Source of the DNA: a virus
IMG/VR virus record: IMGVR_UViG_3300035684_000074
Span: 1 to 48,760 of that record
Reading direction: 5' to 3' (one strand)
Length of the DNA: 48,760 bases
The position numbers and the translations under genes are program-made. Below the pieces are notes generated by a model that was given only the letters and a program-made list of their open reading frames with translations, was not told where the DNA came from and did no database searches. This document shows positions 40,570 to 48,760 of the stretch, piece after piece; within the stretch, counting starts at the first letter, position 1; every line of letters starts with the position of its first letter.

Positions 40570-40690
40570 GGTACCCACCTGGTACCCACCCCGCGCGGTG
40601 CCCACCCTGAAACCGCGCCTGGTACCCACTTCTGCACCCCTCCGAAGTACCCACTTCAACACCCCTCACAGCCTCCTCGCAGTACCACTT
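40570..40690 (+). repeat. GGTACCCAC direct repeats upstream of the second recombinase
   Basis: GGTACCCACC at 40570 and 40581, GGTGCCCACC at 40597, GGTACCCACT at 40621, AGTACCCACT at 40646 and AGTACCACTT at 40681. The spacing is irregular. They may be accessory binding sites for the recombinase or its regulator. Confidence 0.6.
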
Positions 40691-40714
40691 CCCCACCCCG
40701 TGGAGTAGCAGCAC

Positions 40715-41881
40715 ATGCCCAACTGGACAGGTAGCTGGGCCGGCGGCCGAACGTACCAGACCAAGGATAACCGCACAGTATGGGTGATCCGGAAAATGGT
40801 GAAGGGGCACCGTTACCAGATCGTCCTCGACTCCGAGACCGAGCGCCAGGCCCTCGCGCAGCTGGCCCTCTTCGACCAGGACCCCGCCTCCTACAAGACG
40901 CCGAGCGCCCAGCGCGACGAGGCGCGGCGACAAGCCCAGGAGGACGAGGACAGGTCCCGTCAAGAGGCCGAGGCTCGCCGCCTCCAGGACGAGGCGGACG
41001 CTGTGTACGTCAACGCGGCGTTCGTCGGACGGTTCCTCGAGTTCATCAAGGACCGGACCCCCAAGTACCGGAAGGACACCCGCTACTACCTTTCGGCATG
41101 GGCCGATGCGCTCCAAGGCCGTGACCTGCGCAAGGTGGAACCTCGCGAGGTGCTCAAGCTCCTGAGCCAGTGGAACACGGCCGAGCAGAAGCGGATCGCC
41201 GCCCTGAAGGCGTTCTGCTCCTACCTCATCAAGAAGGGGTTCCTGGACCCCGCCCATGACCCGAGCCGCACCCTGACGGTGCCCGCCAGCAGGCCCGAGA
41301 AGGCCATTCGCGAAAAGGGCTATGCGATAGCCACCATTGAGGCGCTCTACCGAGCCCTTGAGGACCAGGGCTCGCGCGACGTGCTGCTCCTGCACGCGAA
41401 GCTCGGACTCCACGAGTCGGAGGTACAGCGCATCGCTGCGCGCGAGGGCAAGATCAGCTTGGTGCCCGGACACCCGATCATCGCCGGTACGGTGAAGTTC
41501 GTTCACAAGTCGGGCCGGGTTCACACGCTTTCGCTCGACACACAGGCCCTCGCCGCGGCCCAAAGGCTCCAGGCGCACGGAGCACCGACGCCGGATCAGG
41601 TCCGCCACCGGCTCCGCGTGGCCTGCGAGTCCCGAGGTCTGCCGCGCGTCCTGATTGGGGAGCTCCGCCACTCGTTCGTCGCGTGGAGCCTGGAGTCGGG
41701 CGAGGCAGTCACCCTCTCCGGTAAGGGCGTGCCCCTCGCCCTCGTGGCTTCGGTGCTCGGTCACACCTCCACGGTGACGACGAAGAAGTTCTACGACGTG
41801 AGCAAGGTGCCCAGCATGATCAAGCTGCCTCTCAAGCTGGAGCACCCCGACGATCCACAAGCGCTCCAGTCGGCAGCTTGA
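40715..41881 (+). CDS. Tyrosine recombinase-like protein with altered active site
   Basis: 388 residues. After an Arg/Glu-rich linker (about 65-95) come the core-binding domain (about 105-185) and a catalytic-like domain. RHSFVAWSLESG, VPLALVASVLGH and the closing TTKKFYDV (Tyr) match boxes II and III. Box I reads KLGLHESEVQRI, so the catalytic Arg is His, and the HxxR box reads GELRH, so its first His is Gly. Two of six key positions are therefore lost, and activity is doubtful. It lies 204 bp from tRNA-Leu behind GGTACCCAC repeats. It may be a degraded integrase or a DNA-binding relative. Confidence 0.8.
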   Translation: MPNWTGSWAGGRTYQTKDNRTVWVIRKMVKGHRYQIVLDSETERQALAQLALFDQDPASYKTPSAQRDEARRQAQEDEDRSRQEAEARRLQDEADAVYVNAAFVGRFLEFIKDRTPKYRKDTRYYLSAWADALQGRDLRKVEPREVLKLLSQWNTAEQKRIAALKAFCSYLIKKGFLDPAHDPSRTLTVPASRPEKAIREKGYAIATIEALYRALEDQGSRDVLLLHAKLGLHESEVQRIAAREGKISLVPGHPIIAGTVKFVHKSGRVHTLSLDTQALAAAQRLQAHGAPTPDQVRHRLRVACESRGLPRVLIGELRHSFVAWSLESGEAVTLSGKGVPLALVASVLGHTSTVTTKKFYDVSKVPSMIKLPLKLEHPDDPQALQSAA

Positions 41882-41944
41882 GGACACGAATCCCCGCGCC
41901 CTCAAGCTGCCGTGGAGTTGGACCAACGAACGATCCGCGGTTGC

Positions 41945-42511
41945 CTAGATTGACAGCTTGCGGATCTCCTCACCCGGAGCGTGGGTCGGCGGCTCCGCAG
42001 CGCTTGGTGGAGGCGTGCCGCGACTCACCACACCTGCCGCCAGCGTGCTTCCATTGGACCAACCGCCCCCGCCTCCGTTGCCCTTCTTTCGCTTTCCTCT
42101 CTTCGTTGGGACGGCCTCCAGCAACTCCTTGATGCTGGTAAGCGAGATCAGCGTCTCCTTTCCATGCTTCGGAAGTCGCTTGAGCGACCCCTTCAACAAA
42201 AGTTCGTAAATCTTCGACTCTTTACATCTCAGCACCTCCGCAGCAGTTTTGATGGGGACGCCGACGGCATCGCCAAGAACGGAGCGAACCCATATTCGCT
42301 CCACGACCTGCTCCACGGCGCGCTCCACCACGGCGCACACCATCGGCTCAAGAATCCTTCGAATCACTTCGGCAGACGCAACTGACTGCTCAAGACCCTC
42401 ATTGCCAGAGGGAATTGACATCTTGAGCTTCAGCCCGTCATCACCACTCGCAATCTCCGTCGGAAGGGCTCCTGCCCCCGACGGCCTTCTGCATCTGTTT
42501 GAGCTAGACAC
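41945..42511 (-). CDS. Helix-turn-helix protein, excisionase/AlpA-like
   Basis: 188 residues. GTG at 42511 follows GGAG. About 85-140 carries VPIKTAAEVLRCKESKIYEL, LLKGSLKRLPKHGKETLISL, a MerR/excisionase-type winged helix; the flanks are low-complexity. It is convergent with the recombinase gene (63 bp apart), the arrangement of an integrase and its directionality factor. DNA binding is likely; the excision role is inference. Confidence 0.65.
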   Translation of the reverse strand: MSSSNRCRRPSGAGALPTEIASGDDGLKLKMSIPSGNEGLEQSVASAEVIRRILEPMVCAVVERAVEQVVERIWVRSVLGDAVGVPIKTAAEVLRCKESKIYELLLKGSLKRLPKHGKETLISLTSIKELLEAVPTKRGKRKKGNGGGGGWSNGSTLAAGVVSRGTPPPSAAEPPTHAPGEEIRKLSI

Positions 42512-43764
42512 CTGAGATTCTCCATGATGGTTCCCTTACGTTTCACTTCAGGCATTTGTCTCTTCTCGATTCGATTGGGGGCGAGCCGCCTGATGTTGAT
42601 GCTGATCAGACCTGCATCGTCTCGATTGTCCAAACTGCCGGGTCGTGCCAGGGCTGGTGCCAAGAGGTATTTCGGTGTGCGGTACTTGGCGCAAAGCAAC
42701 GTTGGTTCTTTGATTCCCCTCGTGGCACGGCTCGCTTGGTAACGGGGGCTCCTCTCCGCGCGCCTGTAGCATCGACGACGAGGCCTCCTGCACCTGGTTT
42801 CTCGGCAATAACCGACACTTCCGCATCAGCCGAGCCACATGCGAGTTCGTGGGCAGCAGGCGCCGCCTCATTTCACGCGTGAGGCCACGCTCCCGTGCTC
42901 TCTTCCGTCGATGTTTTGCAGAGGCAGCACGTGTCCTCCTCAGTGCCCAGGCAACTCGCGAGTGCTGCGCTCTCCACCGGCAACCACAGCATGAGTGCAC
43001 CGGCTCGTCGCACCGGGCCCGCTGGGCGCGGGCGAGGGGGGCGCTTTCACCCGCCAATCGGCACCGAAGCACAGTCCGCCTCCGGGCCCTTACGGCAGAG
43101 CAGGGCACGACAGAGTAGCAAGCGGGCAGGCACGGATAGAGATTCGTGCCGCGTCGCCGCCTTGCTGTAGTCCTCATGCTATAGCATGATGACGAACGCA
43201 TGTTATAGCATGCGTACTGCACCCCTCCCGAGAGGGGACAGAGTGGTGCCAGAGCATCCTGAACGCACCCGCCCACGGGCTGAACTCGCGTGCATGTGAG
43301 TTGCTGCATGCACAGCGCTTTAGTCCGTTCCGCGTCCGTGCTCAAAGGACAGCCGAGCCCGTGCCTGTCTGTCTTTATGGCAGACGGGCAGGCTGTGTTT
43401 TACGCGCGTTGCTGGTTATTTCACCGTATGCGACTGTGAAACCTCACGTTCCCCGTTCCTCACGGCGGAGCGAGGTACGCACCGCCTATTCCGGGCATCC
43501 CGGAGTCACCCCTGCTAGCAAGAGGACAGCTCGCTGGAACAGCTCAAGTGCCCTCCAGACCCTTGTCCGAGCCGCAGCCGCTCGAGCGCCTGGGAGAACA
43601 ACGCCTGTCCGTCCACCGCCCGCGTTGGCGTCCGCATTTGGGACGAGGGCTTCGGCACTACCGCGTGCCCGGCGCGGGCCGGCATCACCCCGAGCCAGGC
43701 CCAGCCCCGAGCCTTTCTGCCAATGGTTTGGATGCTGTCGTTGTCCTGCCGACGGACCTTCCAC
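42512..43764. other. Gene-poor stretch
   Basis: About 1.25 kb in which I see no convincing gene. The overlapping ORFs have random-looking Arg/Pro/Ser-rich products. Base composition is less GC-rich than the prophage around 42.5-42.7 and 43.1-43.5 kb. It contains the palindrome pair at 43175-43213 and probably decayed mobile DNA. Confidence 0.45.
43175..43213. promoter_or_regulatory. Two near-identical palindromes, operator-like
   Basis: CATGCTATAGCATG at 43175-43188 (perfect) and GCATGTTATAGCATGC at 43198-43213 (one mismatch). Centres are 24 bp apart. This looks like a double operator, but no gene follows closely. Confidence 0.5.
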
Positions 43765-43789
43765 CTACTGCCCACGGTGTGCCGCCGCT

Positions 43790-44302
43790 GTGTCCCGCGT
43801 TATCATCAAGGATGAGCACCTGCGCCTTCGCCAGGCGCTTGAGCACATTGGGGGCGTGCCGTCAGCGCGTGCCTGCGCCAGCTCGTCTAAGAGGCGTGCG
43901 GCGCGGCGATACACGACGCTGTAGCCGTCGCGGCACGCTTTGTGTCCCAGCGCGCACGCCAGGAAGCTCTTGCCCACCCCGGTCGGCCCCGTCAGCAGCA
44001 CGCTCTGCCGCCCCTCCACCCACTTCGAAGTGGCCAGTTCCATCACCTGCGCCTTCGTCAGTCCGCGGGCGTCGCCGTAGTCGATGTCCTCCAGGCACGC
44101 CGGCTGGCGCAGCTTCGCGTGCTGCACGCGTGCGGTGAGCTTCTTGTACTCCCGGTGCATCCACTCCGCGTCCGCCAGCGCCCACCAGGTCCGTTGCAGA
44201 CACGTCCTTGTCAGGGGCCTTCTCCAGCCACCCGCGCAGGTAGTTGGCCATGCCGTACAGTTTCATCGCGTTGAGCTTCTCCAGCGTCTGGTCCACCAGC
44301 AT
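43790..44302 (-). pseudogene. istB: IS21 helper ATPase istB, frameshifted and truncated
   Basis: Starts as MLVDQTLEKLNAMKLYGMAN at 44302, then shifts frame near 44185 into EYKKLTARVQHAKLRQPACL, DIDYGDARGLTKAQ. Walker A GPTGVGKSFLACALG is intact. A second frameshift near 43865 leads to NVLKRLAKAQVLILDD (Walker B), after which homology stops. About a third of the protein is missing, so it cannot support transposition. Confidence 0.85.
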
Positions 44303-44439
44303 CTGTCTTCTCCTCGCGGTCTCTTCGTCGGCTTGCGCGCGCCCTGGTAATAGGGCGCGCGCAGGCCCTCTCCTGTGCTGGTGAGACCGCGTCCCCGCAC
44401 CGGCCAGCGGTGTCCGCGCACAGGCGCGCGGGCACACTC

Positions 44440-45639
44440 CTCAGTGGTAGTAGTTGGCGCCGCGCACGTTCTGGTGCTCGGGCAGCGAGCCCTTCTGCTC
44501 GCGCGCCTCGTCGGCATCCGAGGCGGTGCTGGAGGATGGCAGCCACGGACTTGTAGCTGTAGGCGCGGTGGCGCAGCGCGCGTGCGCACGCCTTCTCCAC
44601 GCGCTGCGTACCGTACTTCTCTTGTCGGCCAGACGGATGATGCCCAGCGCCGAGCGGAAGCCCTGCTGTGGGTGGGGCCGGCGCTTCATCAGCTCCTCCA
44701 CCAACTGCGCGCACGCGGGCCCCACGCTCCGCGCCCACTGCACCACACGCGAGGGCGTCCACTCGGCGTGCTGCCAGTGCGAGGCCGGCATGTGCTCGGC
44801 CTGCGTGATGAAGCGCCCGCGCTGCTGGCTACTCACGTGGCTGGCGACACGTCGGCCCGCGAGAAACACCTCGACGCATGCTTCCGTGTGACGCAGCTCC
44901 ACCTCCTTGCCCACCAGCCCGTAGGGCACGCTGTACCATTGGCCCTCCAGCTCCCCGTGGTTGTCGATGTTGACACGCGCCTTCTGCCAGAAGGCCAGCT
45001 CGTACGGACGGCTCGGCAGTGGCTTGAGCGCCCTTGTCTCCACCTCCTCGAAGAGCTCCCGCCGTGACTTGCCCGGCTTGCGCATGGGCCTCTCGTTGAG
45101 CTTCTCCAACAGCGGCCTCACCGCCTCGCTCACCTCGCACAGCGACGTAAAATGACGGTGGCGCAGCGCCGCCAGAATCCACCGCTCGGCCAGCAGCACG
45201 CCCACTTCCGCCTTGGCATTGTCCCGCAGCCTGCGCGGGCGCGCCGGAAGAATCGAGAAGCCGTAGTGCCGCGCCACGTCCGCGTACGTAGGATTGGTGT
45301 CCGGCGCATAGCGGTGCGCCCTCGTGACTCCCGCCTTGAGATTGTCCGGCACCACCAGTTCCTTGACCCCTCCGAAGTACGCAAAGGCGCGTATGTGGCA
45401 GCCCACCCACGTGGCCATCCGTCGCCGGGAAACAACAGCGCCATGAGCACCGCGTCGTCATCCAACTCCGGCGGCAGCGGCCGCTGCAGCTTCGCTACCC
45501 GTGCTCGCCCCAGGTAGTCGCACACCGTGCCGTTGCCGACATTCAGGCTCGCCGCGATGGCTCGCGTCGACAACCCTGCCTCGAACCTCAACCGGAACAA
45601 CTCTCGCAGCTTGCGCATGGACGGCCTCTCTGCCGCCAT
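44440..45639 (-). pseudogene. istA: IS21 transposase istA, internally deleted and frameshifted
   Basis: ATG at 45639 follows GGAGGTGGAG. The N-terminal HTH (MRKLRELFRLRFEAGLSTRA, IAASLNVGNGTVCDYLGRAR) is followed by LPPELDDDAVLMALLFPGD. Near 45420 it jumps, in another frame, to WVGCHIRAFAYFGGVKELVV, PDNLKAGVTRAHRY. Compared with usual IstA proteins about 130 residues, including the first catalytic Asp region, are missing. The C-terminal part (SRRELFEEVETRALKPLPSR, GQWYSVPYGLV) is intact until a frameshift near 44640. Inactive. Confidence 0.85.
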
Positions 45640-45738
45640 CTCCACCTCCTTGAAGGGAGGCCGGATAGACCAGTTGCTGCCCAGCAACGTTGACGCTCCG
45701 CCCGGCTCCTCAGCAGTCCCTCGCGCCCCAGTCAAGAA

Positions 45739-45849
45739 GGTGCTCGGTATGCCCGGAACAGGTGCTCACCTTGCCCGGAATGCCTGCTCGGCATCCCCGG
45801 AACGGGTGCTCACCTTGGCCCGAAATCAGTGCTCGAGATCGCCCGGTGC
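45739..45849. repeat. Five 22-bp tandem repeats, IS21 terminal sites
   Basis: Units of the form GGTGCTCnnnnTngCCCGGAA start at 45739, 45761, 45783, 45805 and 45828. Transposase-binding repeats near the ends are a feature of IS21 elements. Confidence 0.75.
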
Positions 45850-45856
45850 ACGCAAC

Positions 45857-46080
45857 TCCGTACAACCGGGCAATGGCGAGCACCTCCGCGTTGGCGGATT
45901 CCAGGGTGGAGAACCCCTCGGCCTCGGCCTGGGACATAGCCAGTACTGACCCCTTCCCCACCCTCTTCCTGGGCAGGTAGCGCAGCGTGCTGGCACTGGG
46001 CAGGACGAAGAGCGTGTACCTGTCACCGAGGTAGCGCTGACCATCCTCTGGAGGCTCCCTTTCCACCTTCAGGTGGCCGC
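45857..46080 (-). pseudogene. CHAT-domain protease fragment next to the IS end
   Basis: About 75 residues: RYTLFVLPSASTLRYLPRKR, then GKGSVLAMSQAEAEGFSTLE and ANAEVLAIARLYG. This is the middle of a CHAT (caspase-like) domain, just before the catalytic His region. The reading frame then runs straight into the IS21 terminal repeats, so the IS insertion or its decay removed the rest. No CHAT sequence is seen on the far side of the IS. Confidence 0.6.
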
Positions 46081-47476
46081 AGTCGTGTGGTGGGTGCAGA
46101 AGGAGTCCGGCTCACGAGGTCGTACTTCCGGATAACGAGTCGGGCCCCAGTTCGAGCGCTGCTGTCGAGCGTCCGAGTTGGGGGGGGGTCTCTGTCCTTT
46201 ATCTGGGGCGCCGCTCCCGTGCCGCCGCGCAGTCCTGAATGACGAGCGCAGCAACGAGGCCGCACAGCGCCCGGATCGATTCACTCTCGATTCCCCACGT
46301 CAAGCCAGGAAGGCGCGAAGCGGCCTCGCGAAGCCACAGTTCGCGCCCGCGCTGTGCTGCCTCGTCGCCAGTTGGAGCATGAGCGTCCCTCATCCAGGAG
46401 TCCTCGCCACGCGCCACGTCCGAACAGAAAACTTGGCGCGAGCCCCGTGTGAGACTTGCGCTACACGACCGCTCCATCCACTATTTCGTGGCCCCACTCC
46501 CTGCCTGACATTGCAACTTCGGCAGGAAGCCTCGACGGTACAAGAGGCATCTAAACGTGTGGGAAGTTCCGTCAACACACTCCTCGCTCGCAGTACTCAG
46601 GCGTAACCTTCAGAAGCGGCCAACGCGTCGCTGGCACTGAGGAGTCGTCCTCGCACGGCCTTGTGCCTTTGGAGATTCCCAACAAGCGGCACCGGCCCAA
46701 TCAGCTTTTCTAGTTTCGCAGCGAACGCTGGACACCTCAAAGTGGCACAAGTAGGCGGATTCGCTTGGGAAATGGCGAAATTCGCTCCGACAAAAGCACC
46801 AGGCCTAGCCTTGAGCCCGTCGCATGCGGCGTCTTCGGCAGCCAAAGCAGCTTTGGCTGGACAGCCCAATTGGGCCTAAATTGTCGTATTCGTTGAAGAA
46901 ATGATTGAATTGGTTCCGGCGAAACGCGCCCGGCGTGCCTTGAGCGGCCCCCCAAAAAGGACTGTCCTGCGGGAGTGCCCACCCGCTGGACAGTCAAAAT
47001 ATCGCAAACTGGCGTAATCCATGAGGATTTCGGCCATTTTGCTCCGCCAGAAGGCTAGCTGGCATGACACAATAAACCCCCCTGCCCCCCTATTGCGTCG
47101 CTTGCAGCAGCCTTCTGGCGTTAGGCGTTCATCCTAGCTGCCAAGCAGGCAGACAACCTAGGCCTCACTTCAGGCTGTTTGACCGAGCAACCAGCATTTT
47201 GTAACCACGCTCGCTTGAAGCCGCGCGTGGGTAATTAGGGGGGACGCTATGCGCTATGCAAGCCAACCTCGCCTCCTCTCACCTGCCCCGTCTCACACCC
47301 ATTCGCAACCAGAGCACACCCTTTTCCAATGCCCCTCGGCTTCTGACGAGTCTCCTCCAGGTGCGCGGCAGCTTCTAACCACGCGGCGCCTGGCGCTCTG
47401 CCCATGACACCAAGGGCGCCGCCCACGTCGCCGGGTCGCAGCCGTCAGGGTGGGCCCACCGCGACTCTCTCCTTCC
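46081..47476. other. Gene-poor stretch with small inverted repeats
   Basis: About 1.4 kb without a convincing gene. Hairpins include AGCCAAAGCAGCTTTGGCT near 46840-46860 and GCCCAATTGGGC near 46864. CGCCAGAAGGCT (47045-47056) and AGCCTTCTGGCG (47109-47120) form a 12-bp inverted repeat with a 52-nt spacer. It is locally AT-richer than the flanks. Probably decayed mobile DNA. Confidence 0.4.
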
Positions 47477-48760
47477 ATGCCCAGTCCCCACTGCGCGCCG
47501 CCCGCGCTTGACGCCGAGCAACGCACCCTCCTCAACGCCCTGGCCAAGCTGCGCGTGCTGACGCCCTTCCAGGCCCACTGGCTCGTGCGGGGCTTCCACG
47601 CGGACAACCCCGCCACGGGCAAGGCACTCACGGAGCGCAATACCCGCAAGCGCCTCCAGTGGCTCGCCGAGAACGGCTTCATTCGTAGCGCCCGCGTGCG
47701 CCCGGAGCGCGGCGCCTACTCCGGCCTCTACTACTCGCTGGCCAACCGGGGCCTCCGGGCCATTGGCCTGGAGGGCGACACCAACCACCTCGTGCGTCCC
47801 CAGCCCCTCATGCGGGGCTATCTCCTGCTGCGCAATGAGGTGTACGCGCGGGCCCTCGCCGAGGGCTGGCACCCCATTACCCCGCTCCTCTACCGGGAGG
47901 CAGACGAGCCCAAGCTGTTGGAACTCTTCCACCGCTACGTGAGACACCAGCTCGAGGAGCGCAACCGCCACGGCGACGCGGAGGCGACACGCCACCTCAC
48001 CCACCTCCAGGCATTCCTACCGGAGGCCCTCACCTTCGAGTACCTCCTGCGCAGGAGGGAGGACAGCAGGGACGAGGTTATTATCCTCGTGGTGGATGAC
48101 CCGCGACGCGCCATTGCGCGCGAGAAGCGCCGCAACGCGCGGCAGTCCCCCGGCAAGCAGCCCTGCGCCAAGTGCGGCGCCCCTACGGTGCAGTTTCGCT
48201 CGCCTGAGCGTGTCACCCTGCACTGCACCGACACGCGCAACTGCTGCGCGGAGGTGCAACTCCCGCCCCCCCGGCCCTGCCAACTGGAGGACTTGCCGCC
48301 GCTGCTGCCCGGGGCTCGCGTCCTGCTGCGCGATGCGTACAGCGAATTCGACGTAGCGGCCGGCAAGCTCGCGAGTGCCAGCACACGCCACCTCGAATGG
48401 CGCCGCCACCTTGCCCAGCGGTATGGGGCCGAGTGCGTGGTGGACGAGGCGCTGTTTCCGGACGTGTGGGCCGAGCGTCTCACCCCGCGTGTCCCGAAGA
48501 AGCCCCACGCGCTGGAGTTCCTCCCACCCATTGAGGACGAGGAGCTTGAGGACGAGGGCCCTGAGGACGAGGACGGTGAGTGTCAACGTAGTTGTCGCGA
48601 GAAGCTGACTCAAGCAGTGGCCTTAAACGAAGGCACTGCAGGGGTGGGGTGCGGGGAGGGGTTGAGCCGGCCAGCCCCGCACGGCTCGCCGACGCCGCCC
48701 TTCCCCGCTGGCGCGGGGAATGGCTGGAGCCATTCACCCCGGACCCTGGAGCGGCCTTGA
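47477..48760 (+). CDS. Replication-relaxation-like winged-helix protein
   Basis: 427 residues; the stop is the last codon of the window. N-terminal winged helix (LDAEQRTLLNALAKLRVLTP, FQAHWLV; RLQWLAENGFIRSARVRPER, GAYSGLYYSLANRGLRAIG), as in replication-relaxation proteins of integrative and conjugative elements. About 115-200 is the helical core. A zinc ribbon (PCAKCGAP, then CTDTRNCC) lies near 228-258. The last 65 residues are acidic then low-complexity. ATG at 47477 is chosen because upstream codons are unlike protein. It suggests that the region right of the IS is part of a plasmid-like or integrative element extending beyond the window. Confidence 0.65.
   Translation: MPSPHCAPPALDAEQRTLLNALAKLRVLTPFQAHWLVRGFHADNPATGKALTERNTRKRLQWLAENGFIRSARVRPERGAYSGLYYSLANRGLRAIGLEGDTNHLVRPQPLMRGYLLLRNEVYARALAEGWHPITPLLYREADEPKLLELFHRYVRHQLEERNRHGDAEATRHLTHLQAFLPEALTFEYLLRRREDSRDEVIILVVDDPRRAIAREKRRNARQSPGKQPCAKCGAPTVQFRSPERVTLHCTDTRNCCAEVQLPPPRPCQLEDLPPLLPGARVLLRDAYSEFDVAAGKLASASTRHLEWRRHLAQRYGAECVVDEALFPDVWAERLTPRVPKKPHALEFLPPIEDEELEDEGPEDEDGECQRSCREKLTQAVALNEGTAGVGCGEGLSRPAPHGSPTPPFPAGAGNGWSHSPRTLERP

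Larger units (their letters stand above)
43780..45850 (-). mobile_element. IS21-family insertion sequence remnant
   Basis: istA and istB homologues in the usual order on the minus strand, both broken. The upstream end carries five 22-bp tandem repeats typical of IS21 termini. The downstream end is lost within istB. Confidence 0.85.

Noticed and set aside
43301-43924. 207-residue plus-strand ORF
   Set aside because: Low-complexity Arg/Pro/Ser product overlapping the istB remnant; no start signal.
47041-47140. Retron or integron attC-like site
   Set aside because: Inverted repeat is present but there is no reverse transcriptase or integron integrase, and no paired attC core boxes.

Overview
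The window is very GC-rich DNA, most likely from a fruiting myxobacterium (Myxococcota, Cystobacter/Archangium/Stigmatella-like). This is inferred from the base composition, the Ser/Thr-kinase-derived gene at 3684-4541 with a Cys-rich C-terminal tail, the CHAT-domain remnant near 45.9-46.1 kb and the DprE1-like oxidase. No database search was possible.

Layout. 1-1278 is a chromosomal CNNM/CBS (HlyC/CorC-type) membrane protein gene cut by the window edge. 1322-38706 is an apparently complete 37.4-kb prophage with a long-tailed (siphovirus-type) HK97-style virion. It is inserted in the 3' half of a tRNA-Arg(CCG) gene and flanked by 45-bp direct repeats. 38937-40418 is a chromosomal FAD oxidase and 40425-40510 is tRNA-Leu(UAA). 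40511-48760 is a worn accessory region. It holds a second, active-site-altered tyrosine recombinase, an HTH protein, an IS21-family remnant that abuts a broken CHAT gene, long non-coding stretches and a replication-relaxation-like protein.

Prophage organisation. At the left end, on the minus strand, lie xis, int and a kinase-derived membrane protein. Three small plus-strand genes and a minus-strand pair (holin-like, TM/coiled-coil) follow. The plus-strand late module runs TerS, TerL, portal, S78 protease, capsid, decoration-like protein, amidase, connectors, tail tube, tail-assembly chaperone with a GGGAAAC -1 frameshift, tape measure and tail tip. Two minus-strand moron genes follow. From 38578 down to 25968 runs one long minus-strand early operon, mostly joined by 4-nt ATGA/GTGA overlaps. 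It encodes a predicted ADP-ribosyltransferase, an ASCH-like protein, a 1105-residue mosaic protein, a D12 adenine methylase, a DnaA-N-type initiator carrying iterons inside its gene, RusA, a zinc/HTH protein and a sigma-70-like factor.

Most interesting observation. A pyrimidine element, CCCCTTCTC or a close variant, occurs 12 times, always upstream of late, lysis or moron genes and always on the coding strand. In seven cases it ends exactly 6 or 7 nt before the ATG, where a Shine-Dalgarno sequence is missing. In the other five it lies 19-49 nt upstream and a normal ribosome-binding site follows. Placing CTTCTC at -12 to -7 puts the start of transcription on the A of the ATG in the first class. 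This suggests a phage-specific promoter that makes leaderless mRNAs, with the phage sigma-like protein (26664-27659) as the obvious candidate reader. The element and its positions are seen directly; the promoter and sigma link is inference.
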